A stretch of DNA of 15,468 nucleotides, taken from contig CAISIP010000335.1 in the NCBI GenBank assembly GCA_903885415.1, forward strand, positions 1-15,468, given 5' to 3'. The translations under genes were made by a program, and so were the position numbers. Positions within the stretch are counted from its first letter, which is position 1; each line of letters starts with the position of its first letter. The stretch comes from an uncultured beta proteobacterium. Its GTDB lineage: Bacteria; Pseudomonadota; Gammaproteobacteria; Burkholderiales; Burkholderiaceae_C. The notes under the pieces are model-generated. The model made no database searches, was not told where the DNA came from, and saw only the letters and a program-made list of their open reading frames with translations. Positions 7,807-14,182 of this stretch are shown here, in pieces.

Positions 7807-8604
7807 TCAAACACGTTTTTGGAACCGCAATACTTTGCGTTCGACGGCACTCACCGCCTCGTTGATCAACAAAGCAAGAACCATCAGCGCAATCAGGCCG
7901 GCAAACACGCCGGTGGTATCCAGACGCCCCCCCGAATGTTCGATATACCAACCCAGACCGCGGTTCGAGCCGAGTAGTTCACCGATCACCGAGCCAATCA
8001 GGGCGAGACCCACGTTGATACGAAACGCCGCGATCAGCCACGGCAGGATCGACGGCATCTGCACACGCCGAAAAATATACCGGCGCGTCGCACGCATGGT
8101 TTTCATCAAGCTGATCAGGTCGCGGTCGACTTCCAGCAGACCCTGGCGCGTGTTGAGCACGAACACGAACACCACCAGCGAAAACACCAGCATCACTTTG
8201 GACATCAGACCGATGCCGAACCAGATTACGAACAAGGGCGCCAAGGCAATGCGCGGCAGGCTGTACAAACCCATCAGGTAAGGATCGACGGCTACCGCGG
8301 TGCGCGGAAATGCCACCAGGAAAATGCCGAGTGCAATACCGATCGGCAGGGCCAGCATCAGGCCAAGAAGCGCCTGCCATAGCGTGGCCCACGAATGAAT
8401 CCACAACATACCCGAGGTTGCGAGCTGCCAAAGGCGCGTGAAAATATCGTAGGGGTTGCTGATCCAGAATTCGTCGATCAAGCGGCCCGATACCAGTTGC
8501 CACAGGCCAAAGACGGCGACGAGCACAAGCGCGCGCCAAAACGTCACCTCGAGCAAGGTCAGCTTCTTGACACCGTCAATCTTACCGCTGGCAAATTGGC
8601 TCAC
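7807..8604 (-). CDS. ABC transporter permease, SsuC/TauC-like (GTG start)
   Basis: A 265-residue inner-membrane permease of the binding-protein-dependent type. About six hydrophobic segments are visible, near residues 24-39, 76-97, 118-134, 137-151, 193-210 and 233-250. The cytoplasmic EAA-like loop runs from about 155 to 200 (EVDRDLISLMKTMRATRRYIFRRVQMPSILPWL) and is the ATPase contact; GELLGSNRGLGW after it is typical of SsuC/TauC. I prefer the GTG at 8604, preceded by AGGAG with 6 nt spacing. A longer frame opens with ATG at 8658 but has no ribosome binding site and a non-hydrophobic extension. It is the first gene of the transporter set, after a 268-bp gap with a terminator-like hairpin, so a promoter may lie just upstream. 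Confidence 0.9.
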   Translation of the reverse strand: MSQFASGKIDGVKKLTLLEVTFWRALVLVAVFGLWQLVSGRLIDEFWISNPYDIFTRLWQLATSGMLWIHSWATLWQALLGLMLALPIGIALGIFLVAFPRTAVAVDPYLMGLYSLPRIALAPLFVIWFGIGLMSKVMLVFSLVVFVFVLNTRQGLLEVDRDLISLMKTMRATRRYIFRRVQMPSILPWLIAAFRINVGLALIGSVIGELLGSNRGLGWYIEHSGGRLDTTGVFAGLIALMVLALLINEAVSAVERKVLRFQKRV

Positions 8605-8610
8605 TTCGCG

Positions 8611-8615
8611 CTCCT
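8611..8615 (-). promoter_or_regulatory. Ribosome binding site that sets the GTG start of the permease
   Basis: AGGAG on the minus strand, 6 nt before the GTG at 8604. The alternative ATG at 8658 has no comparable site. Confidence 0.7.
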
Positions 8616-8740
8616 GAAATCGAGGGTTGTGTAAGTGCGACTTGAACCCGTGCTGCATCGGTCGCGTGTCGGCCTGCGCAATGGGGCGTGAGACCGGAGT
8701 GAGCGGCCGGACACGCCCGGGCGGGACAGTTCACCGGAAC

Positions 8741-8765
8741 AAAAAGCCGGCGACTCGCAGTCACC
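8741..8765 (-). terminator. Candidate intrinsic terminator between the MDR and permease genes
   Basis: On the minus strand GGTGACT (complement of 8759-8765) pairs with AGTCGCC (8749-8755) around a GCG loop, seven pairs including one G-T wobble. Three bases later comes TTTTT (8741-8745). It lies about 110 nt after the MDR stop codon. The stem is short, so termination may be partial. Confidence 0.5.
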
Positions 8766-8872
8766 CACTCGCCTGCTGAATAGGTTCAAAGTATTGCGCA
8801 CGGACCTTTCCTTCGCAAGTTTCCGGCAGCTTTTCCCGACGATAGAGCCGGTGGCAAAGGCGACGCCGAGCA

Positions 8873-9880
8873 TCACGGTTTGAGCACCAGTTTGCCGACG
8901 ACTTTTCGCTCGTCGAGAAGGCGGAATGCTTCGCGCGCTTGTTCAAGCGGCAGCACACGGTCAACCACCGGCACGAGCTTGCGTTGGCGCACCAGTTCAA
9001 TCAGGCTGGCCACATCGTCGCGTGTCCACGCATTCGAGCCGATGATGTTGAGTTCAAAAGTCCAGATGTAGCGGATGTCTTCCTTGGGATCGTACCCAGC
9101 GGTAGCGCCGCAGGTCAGCAGTCTGCCGTCGTTTTTCAGGCATTTAAGTGATGGCACCCATGTATCACCGCCGGTAAAATTGACGACCACGTCGACGCCC
9201 CCACCTGCTCCGCCAAAACGCGCCTTGCCGTAGCGTGACTGCACTTCACGCACCCAGTCACCCTGCGTGTAATCGACACCGTCGTCAGCCCCCAAGGCGC
9301 GCAGCCGTTCGAGCTTTTCCTTGCTTGAGGCCGCAACGATGACATGACAGCCGGCCAACTTTGCCAATTGCACGCAGCAGGTGCCGACCCCGCCTGATGC
9401 GCCGAGGATGAAAACCTTTTCGCCGGCGACGAGTCTTCCACGCGTCACCATCATGCGATACGCCGTGCCGTAAGCGACGGGAAGAGCCGCCGCCGCTTCG
9501 TAGCTCACATCGTCGGGCAGCGGCAGCAATTGCTTGGCGGCAACCTTGACGTATTCGGCAAGGCCGCCATCGGCGCGCTCGCCCAACAGCACGCCCGTCT
9601 CGCGGTCGAAGGGATCGACAACAACCCGATCACCAACCTTGACGCCGGTGACCCCTGCGCCCACTCGGACCACTTCGCCGGCGACGTCGATGCCCATGAT
9701 CAGAGGAAAGGGCAGCGAAATGCCCGGCATGCCGCGCAGGCTGAACAAATCGTGATAGTTGAGCGCGCACGCCCCAACCTTCAATACCACCTCACCCGCG
9801 CCCGGCACGGGGTCACGCCAATTCGGCTCCCACGTGATGTCTTCGATTGCGCCATGCGCGTGTATGACCTGTGCCCGCAT
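8873..9880 (-). CDS. MDR-family NAD(P)-dependent oxidoreductase lacking zinc ligands
   Basis: A 335-residue medium-chain dehydrogenase/reductase, probably a cytoplasmic NADPH-dependent quinone or enoyl-type oxidoreductase. An N-terminal GroES-like domain (about 1-125) is followed by a Rossmann domain with the nucleotide motif ILGASGGVGTCCVQLAK (158-174). It ends with the common PLEQAREAFRLLDERKVVGKLVLKP pattern. It resembles the cd08266 Zn-ADH-like group. However, the catalytic Cys and His-Glu positions read NYHD and GID, and the four-cysteine structural zinc loop is absent (DPFDRETGVLLGERADGG, about 89-106). The start at 9880 is set by AGGAG 9 nt upstream; the frame reaches 9934. It is 50 nt after the ligase gene. 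A role in reducing a CoA-bound pathway intermediate is plausible but unproven. Confidence 0.88.
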   Translation of the reverse strand: MRAQVIHAHGAIEDITWEPNWRDPVPGAGEVVLKVGACALNYHDLFSLRGMPGISLPFPLIMGIDVAGEVVRVGAGVTGVKVGDRVVVDPFDRETGVLLGERADGGLAEYVKVAAKQLLPLPDDVSYEAAAALPVAYGTAYRMMVTRGRLVAGEKVFILGASGGVGTCCVQLAKLAGCHVIVAASSKEKLERLRALGADDGVDYTQGDWVREVQSRYGKARFGGAGGGVDVVVNFTGGDTWVPSLKCLKNDGRLLTCGATAGYDPKEDIRYIWTFELNIIGSNAWTRDDVASLIELVRQRKLVPVVDRVLPLEQAREAFRLLDERKVVGKLVLKP

Positions 9881-9889
9881 TGCCAATGT

Positions 9890-9894
9890 CTCCT
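9890..9894 (-). promoter_or_regulatory. Ribosome binding site of the MDR gene
   Basis: AGGAG on the minus strand, 9 nt before the ATG at 9880. It supports this start over the longer frame beginning at 9934. Confidence 0.65.
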
Positions 9895-9930
9895 GTGCTG
9901 CTTTATAGGGACTGAACTTGAGACGTGAAT

Positions 9931-11418
9931 TCAACGCGAAAAACGTGCAGCGCGCTGCACCAGCACGCGCTTGTCGATCTTGTTGGTGCCAGCCAACGGC
10001 ATCTCATCGATGAACTCGACAAACCGTGGATGCTGGTAGGCCGGTCCGTGCGCGAGCGCAAATTGCTTGATGTCATCGATGGTCGTATCAAAACCGGGGC
10101 AGCGCACGATAAAGGCTGCCGGGATTTGGCCCTTGATTTCGTCGGCCACCGGCAAGACCGCGGCCTGCAATACACCCGGATGTTTTTCCAGCAGTTTTTC
10201 CACTTCCCCGGGGTAGATATTCTCCCCACCGCATACAAACATGTCGTCGGCGCGACCAACGAAATAAACATAACCGTTTTCATCGCGCCGCATCACGTCG
10301 CCGGTGTTATACCAGCCGTCCTGAAAACGCTTGGCCGATTCGGCCGGCAGGTTTAGGTAACCGGGCGAGACCGCCGGGCAACGCACCCACAACACGCCCT
10401 CGTCGGGGTGGGGCCCATCGGTCAACTTGTATTCGGTGCCCGACATCGGATAGCCGAGCGCCAGCGTTGGTCGCGGCAGGCCTTGCGGATGCGGGCCAAA
10501 AGCAACCGGGCCAGATTCGGTGGTGCCCCACCAGTTGCTGGTTGCGGCGTTCGGAAAAATCTTGGCGAGCGCGGCGAACATGGCTTCAGTGACCGGCGCC
10601 GAACCGGACTTCGCCGACTCGACGTGGCTCAAGTCAAAACGCGCAAGGCACTCAACCTCGCGCGCCACCAGTGCGTACATGGTGGGGACCGCGGTGACCA
10701 TCTGGCAACGAAACTTCGAGGCCGCTTCGATGTAGAGGCGGGCGCTGAACTGCATCAACAGCACCGTGGTACCACCCTGCATGGCGATCAACAGACTCTG
10801 GATCAGCGCATTCATGTGATACAGCGGCGCCGCAACCAGACCACGTTTCCCGGCAAACGGCGCGCCCGCAGCGAGCAAGGCCTGCATCACCCAGATGTAT
10901 CCACCGTGCGTGAGCGGCACCCCCTTGGGCTGACCGGTTGAACCCGAGGTATAAAGAATGGTGGCCACCTCGTCGTCGCCCATGGTCATCGACTCGGCCG
11001 GCGTGTGCACAAGCAATGCCGCCCATGCTGGACCGACGTCGATGGCCACGGTCGGAATGCCCACTACCATGTCGGCGCGCGCCGCATCGACCAGCATCAT
11101 CGAGATGCCGGCATCACCGATGATGTAGGTGATGGTGTCGCGCGGCAGCTTGAAGTTGATCGGCACGGCGATCATCCCGGCGCGCATGATGGCCAAAAAG
11201 CTGACGAAGAAATTGACGCTGTTACCGGCCAGTATGCCGATGCGCGCGCCACGCGCATGACCGGCGGCGCGCAGACCCGCCGCCATGCGATCGGCCTCGT
11301 CCTGCATCTGCGCGTGCCCAATTTCGCGCGACGCACCGTCGGACGCGACTTCGATGATGGCCGGCCCCATGGCAGTGAGGTTGCGCGGCAGCACCTCGGC
11401 AAGATTGTTGGTTTTCAT
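9931..11418 (-). CDS. AMP-forming acyl-CoA ligase (ANL superfamily)
   Basis: A 495-residue enzyme predicted to join a carboxylic acid to CoA through an acyl-adenylate. Motifs in order: P-loop ILYTSGSTGQPKG (154-166), A5 WWGTTESG (296-303), A7 WYNTGD (369-374), GRADDMFVCGGENIYPGEVE at the hinge (388-407), and the catalytic lysine in GTNKIDKR (Lys480). All key residues are present, so it should be active. The overall form is that of medium-chain and aromatic acid ligases, not acetyl-CoA synthetase, which is much longer. I chose the ATG at 11418, 10 nt after the thioesterase stop. An ATG at 11487 would add 23 residues and overlap the thioesterase, whose own C-terminus looks family-like. Neither start has a strong ribosome binding site. 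An aromatic or heteroaromatic acid is the contextual substrate guess. Confidence 0.9.
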   Translation of the reverse strand: MKTNNLAEVLPRNLTAMGPAIIEVASDGASREIGHAQMQDEADRMAAGLRAAGHARGARIGILAGNSVNFFVSFLAIMRAGMIAVPINFKLPRDTITYIIGDAGISMMLVDAARADMVVGIPTVAIDVGPAWAALLVHTPAESMTMGDDEVATILYTSGSTGQPKGVPLTHGGYIWVMQALLAAGAPFAGKRGLVAAPLYHMNALIQSLLIAMQGGTTVLLMQFSARLYIEAASKFRCQMVTAVPTMYALVAREVECLARFDLSHVESAKSGSAPVTEAMFAALAKIFPNAATSNWWGTTESGPVAFGPHPQGLPRPTLALGYPMSGTEYKLTDGPHPDEGVLWVRCPAVSPGYLNLPAESAKRFQDGWYNTGDVMRRDENGYVYFVGRADDMFVCGGENIYPGEVEKLLEKHPGVLQAAVLPVADEIKGQIPAAFIVRCPGFDTTIDDIKQFALAHGPAYQHPRFVEFIDEMPLAGTNKIDKRVLVQRAARFSR

Positions 11419-11428
11419 CTGGACCGCA

Positions 11429-11848
11429 TTATCCAAGCGATGAACTGTAGCAACCGCGTCCCACTGCGGTAAGTCGGTTCTGGTCATCGCTTACGTCAAT
11501 GTCGACCACCGCGACGGTCCTTCCGATGCGCCGAACGGTTGCGATCGCAACCAAATACGGACCGACCGATGGACGCAAAAAATCGACCCGGAAATTGATG
11601 GTCGGCACCGGGCCGCCGGTTAACAGGGCCACGGCGAAATCGCCGACCGTGTCGATGAAAGCGGTGATCGGTCCGCCATGAAACTGCCCCGTTGCAGCGG
11701 CGCGCTCGAACTCGGGGCGCATCGGCATTTTCATGCGTATCGCGCCTTTCTTGGCGTCTGCCTCGAGCAACTCGAGTTTCATGAAGGCAATAAAGGGTGA
11801 TTCGGCCATCCATTGGACGACGGAGTCAACGTTCGTGTCTGTGCTCAT
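11429..11848 (-). CDS. PaaI-type hotdog thioesterase
   Basis: A 139-residue hotdog-fold protein predicted to hydrolyse acyl-CoA thioesters in the cytoplasm. The diagnostic stretch is QFHGGPITAFIDTVGDFA (about 63-80). It contains the HGG turn and the Asp at the position used as catalytic residue in PaaI (HGG...LAD). The later strands follow the usual pattern: INFRVDFLRPSVG, then VAIATVRRIGRTVAVVDIDVSD and the final GRGCYSSS. In phenylacetate and benzoate pathways such enzymes release CoA trapped in dead-end thioesters, and that housekeeping role fits here next to a CoA ligase. The gene starts 29 nt after the gntR stop and ends 10 nt before the ligase start, consistent with co-transcription. 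The ribosome binding site is weak. Confidence 0.87.
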   Translation of the reverse strand: MSTDTNVDSVVQWMAESPFIAFMKLELLEADAKKGAIRMKMPMRPEFERAAATGQFHGGPITAFIDTVGDFAVALLTGGPVPTINFRVDFLRPSVGPYLVAIATVRRIGRTVAVVDIDVSDDQNRLTAVGRGCYSSSLG

Positions 11849-11877
11849 TGGTGTGCCATCTTCAGGTGTTTGAAGGA

Positions 11878-12642
11878 CTAAGCCTTTTCGAACGATAAGT
11901 TGACATCAAGCAGGTTTTCGTTCGACATCAAGGCATCGAGGATCATGCTCTTCGATGCTGCCAATTCCTTGAGCGTCAAAACCTCTACCTGATCGGCGTC
12001 AGGACACGCCAATGCGTCGATCAAGGCTTGGTGCTCCTGGTAAATTTCCTCCGATCGGTCGCGAAACGATAAACCAATATGCAAGAGGCGTTCCATTTCC
12101 TTAAAAATCTGCGCCAGCGCCGAAACGATGCGGTAGTTTCCGGTGGCGGTCGCGACGGTCAGATGAAACTCGCTGTTAGCCTGCAGAAACTTGGATTCGC
12201 TTTCGCGATCGCCGGCGTGGTAGTACTGCGAACAAACCTTATCGAGACGACGCAGGCTGAATTCGTCGACCCGGCCGGCGGCGCCGCGGTTGGCCGCGAC
12301 CTCGATAATCGAACGCAACTGGAACAGGTCGTTGACATCGCGCAGCGTAATCGGCTTGACGATATAGCCCTGGCGACGCACCGGGCGCAGCATGCCCAGT
12401 ACTGCCAGGCGATCGACCGCCGCGCGGGTCGAGGCCCGCGTCAGGCCAAAGCGCTCGGCCAGTTGCGCCTCGGGAACCATGGCGCCGGGAAGAAATTCGC
12501 AGCGTACGATAGCGCGATAGAGCACTTCAAAGGCGTGGTCGCTCTGGCGGTTGGACTGCGGCGTTTTGCCGGCATCGGTGCTGAGATCCATGCCGACAGC
12601 AAATTCCGGCACGCTCTTGGAGCCAATAGTTTTGGCTTTCAT
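11878..12642 (-). CDS. GntR-family transcriptional regulator, FCD subfamily
   Basis: A 254-residue DNA-binding regulator. The winged helix-turn-helix covers about residues 37-100, including the recognition segment LAERFGLTRASTRAAVDRLAVLGML and the wing RRQGYIV. An all-helical FCD effector domain follows (about 105-245). In FCD proteins four residues (Asp, His, His, His) usually bind a metal that takes part in effector binding. Here the first is Asn (in NSEFH), the His of FH and the His of QEHQALIDAL remain, and the last His is not found at its usual place (LTLKELAASK). Relatives repress catabolic operons until a carboxylate binds, so this is the likely local switch for the cluster. The ATG at 12642 lacks a good ribosome binding site; ATG 12591 would still leave the whole DNA-binding domain intact. 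Confidence 0.9.
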   Translation of the reverse strand: MKAKTIGSKSVPEFAVGMDLSTDAGKTPQSNRQSDHAFEVLYRAIVRCEFLPGAMVPEAQLAERFGLTRASTRAAVDRLAVLGMLRPVRRQGYIVKPITLRDVNDLFQLRSIIEVAANRGAAGRVDEFSLRRLDKVCSQYYHAGDRESESKFLQANSEFHLTVATATGNYRIVSALAQIFKEMERLLHIGLSFRDRSEEIYQEHQALIDALACPDADQVEVLTLKELAASKSMILDALMSNENLLDVNLSFEKA

Positions 12643-12745
12643 CGCTGGCCGTGCATTCCATGGTTGAAATCGTCGGTCGGTTCGAGAATGCCCGACGTGT
12701 CGAAGGCGCGGGGACTGGCAGCTTGCATCACGTATGGCGGTCTCT

Positions 12746-13375
12746 TCAGTTGGCCGAATTCATTACGACCAGACCCGCCGGAGTTTTCAGGCGCGCGCGC
12801 ATGCAGGGCCGGTCGGCAAGGCTAACGGCCACCGCAACGTCGAGTTCGCCGAGCAGCTTGCGCAGGCGCGCCGCTTCGGGGTGGCCAATCTCGAAATCGA
12901 TCAAGGACGAGCCCTTGGCCGAGGTCAAACCAGGGTGCGTGGTGTCGGTCCAGTCGATGAACTTGGGAACGTAGTTGCCCAAGGGATTGTCCCTAGGGAT
13001 CAACAGGCGCCACTTCAATACCGCGCCTGCCGGCGTGGTGCGCGAGGCCTCAAACAGATCGCTTTCTATGCCTGCGGAAGTGAGCACTGCGGCCATGCTC
13101 TCCAGATCCGTTGCGCGGATCATGTACGAGAAAATGCGCGGGTGCGTGTAGGTCTTGAATAACTCACCCCATGAACCTGGCACGTTTTGCTCTGAATCAG
13201 GCGCGATCATTTCGAAATAACAGTCAGGCCCAAGTGAGGCCAGTGCGTTGCGCGTACCCAAGCCCGGGTGCACACCGCCCATGCCCGGCTTGATGCCGCA
13301 CAAGGTTTCAAAGCCGGCCATCATCTGATCGAGATCAGCGCCGGCATACAACAGGTGATCGAGCGGATTGGCCAT
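12746..13375 (-). CDS. VOC-superfamily protein, Glyoxalase_3-like domain
   Basis: A 209-residue cytoplasmic protein whose first half matches the Glyoxalase_3 (PF13468) pattern. It opens with LDHLLYAGADLDQMMAGFETLCG, then HPGLGTRNALASLG and CYFEMIAPDSEQ. His7 and Glu55 lie where VOC enzymes place metal ligands. The second half is less conserved but keeps beta-strand patterns. The reaction is unknown: VOC folds include lyases, isomerases and dioxygenases. It is the first intact gene of the minus-strand cluster, with 103 nt between its stop and gntR. An extended -10 promoter candidate lies about 145 nt upstream. There is no clear ribosome binding site before the ATG at 13375. It could act on a pathway intermediate, or be a bystander. 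Confidence 0.82.
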   Translation of the reverse strand: MANPLDHLLYAGADLDQMMAGFETLCGIKPGMGGVHPGLGTRNALASLGPDCYFEMIAPDSEQNVPGSWGELFKTYTHPRIFSYMIRATDLESMAAVLTSAGIESDLFEASRTTPAGAVLKWRLLIPRDNPLGNYVPKFIDWTDTTHPGLTSAKGSSLIDFEIGHPEAARLRKLLGELDVAVAVSLADRPCMRARLKTPAGLVVMNSAN

Positions 13376-13519
13376 TGCGTTTCAGAGGTTAGATCGTCAT
13401 AGAAGAAGGCGGCGGCCGACTTCAAACATGTTCACAGTTGGGGCCAAGGTTTAGGCAGGCCTGCAGAAAATTTCACGGCAAAACCGATGGGTCGCACCGA
13501 AATCGCACCGATAGTCCGA

Positions 13520-13547
13520 ATTCTAACATTTTCAAGAGCCGACGCAA
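13520..13547 (-). promoter_or_regulatory. Candidate sigma-70 promoter of the VOC-gntR-ligase operon
   Basis: On the minus strand TAGAAT (13520-13525) carries the TGn extension (13526-13528). A weak TTGCGT (13542-13547) sits 16 bp upstream. Transcription would begin near 13513 and leave a leader of about 138 nt before the VOC ATG. The -35 matches the consensus at only three positions, so the call rests mainly on the extended -10 and its placement. Confidence 0.4.
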
Positions 13548-13810
13548 GCCCTGTAGCCGGCGTTTGCCAGCCTAAGGTCGGCAATAGGGTTTCAGGCAGC
13601 CTTACCCATTACCTGGAATCGAGCCCGGTCGCCCCCCACAGCATGGCGGTACGTCCATCATTGACCGCAGGCGTGCCTCAACCCTTGGTTCGCCTACCCG
13701 TGCACAAACATGTTCTTCTCGGTGATCGGCGGCGCGTCCATGTCGGAGCCTAGGCCGGTCGACGGGCCACCGCTGCGCAGGCAATCGCCCGATACGCCGG
13801 TGTCGGCCAG

Positions 13811-13819
13811 CCCCCCCCC
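13811..13819. repeat. Nine-base poly-C run in the amidohydrolase relic
   Basis: Nine consecutive C on the plus strand, between the tandem array and the readable LADTGV segment of the relic. Such runs slip in replication and may have helped break the gene; it could also be a sequencing error. Confidence 0.7.
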
Positions 13820-13833
13820 GTGCACCTATAGGC

Positions 13834-13887
13834 TCCCTCTCGCGTCCCTCTCGCGTCCCTCTCGCGTCCCTCTCGCGTCCCTCTCGC
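13834..13887. repeat. 11-bp tandem repeat array, about five copies
   Basis: The unit TCCCTCTCGCG occurs four times perfectly from 13834 to 13877, with a fifth copy lacking its last base match (13878-13887). Eleven is not a multiple of three, so each unit moves the frame. The array sits inside the M20D relic, in place of the short variable segment between the LVA helix and LADTGV. Confidence 0.95.
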
Positions 13888-14068
13888 AACCAGACTGGCG
13901 GCACGATCTTTTTGAAGCTGAGTTCGGGATGGGCGTGCAATTCCTGTCGCAAACCGGCCAGGACGTCCTGCTGTTCGAGTATCGGAAGGGGGGAATATTC
14001 ATAACTGGACATTTATGCTGAGCGTGACGGCGAATCGTCGCCTGACAAACGAAAATAATTCGTAGGCT

Positions 14069-14077
14069 TGTTACAAT
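14069..14077 (+). promoter_or_regulatory. Candidate extended -10 promoter of ubiX
   Basis: TGT followed by TACAAT forms an extended -10 element (TGn at 14069-14071). No good -35 is found at 16-18 bp. Transcription would start near 14084 and leave a leader of about 100 nt before the ubiX ATG. Confidence 0.45.
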
Positions 14078-14182
14078 GCCGCCCGTAAGATGTTAATGAA
14101 GAAGAGCCGGCCCGGCAAGGAAAATCGCAGCAAGCGACTCTCGCCCGCCGTGTCAACCATCCATAGCCACACCGAGCACACA

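Larger units (their letters stand above)
13610..14012 (-). pseudogene. Wrecked M20D amidohydrolase (hippurate-hydrolase type)
   Basis: These are remains of a metal-dependent amidohydrolase, a family that cleaves N-acyl amino acids such as hippurate. It opens MSSYEYSPLP with the family hallmark LRQELHAHPELSF (14012 to about 13910). A lost base then shifts the frame, and DRAASLVA continues in another frame. After an 11-bp tandem repeat array, the sequence LADTGVSG, GGPSTGLGSDMDAPPITEKNMFVHG is readable (13810-13697) and ends in TAG at 13694. A further extra base near 13661 breaks the zinc-binding motif HACGHDGHT; with the base removed it reads HACGHDGRTAMLWG, so one His has also become Arg. The remaining two thirds of the gene are missing. 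A 136-residue open frame crosses the region but is family-like only at its N-terminus. It was probably once part of the neighbouring minus-strand cluster. Confidence 0.85.

Noticed and set aside
12079..12825. Plus-strand open frame of 248 codons opposite gntR
   Set aside because: It is a shadow of the GntR gene with no family match and spans two genes on the other strand.
13423..13433. CAAACATGTTC, repeated at 13705-13715, with an AACATGTT palindrome, considered as a GntR operator
   Set aside because: The second copy lies in coding remains of the amidohydrolase relic, and the palindrome is only eight bases. Chance similarity is likely.
13602..14012. The 136-codon minus-strand frame taken as an intact small gene
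   Set aside because: Only its first 35 codons match the M20D family. The rest is out of frame through the 11-bp repeats, and the true protein sequence continues in other frames.
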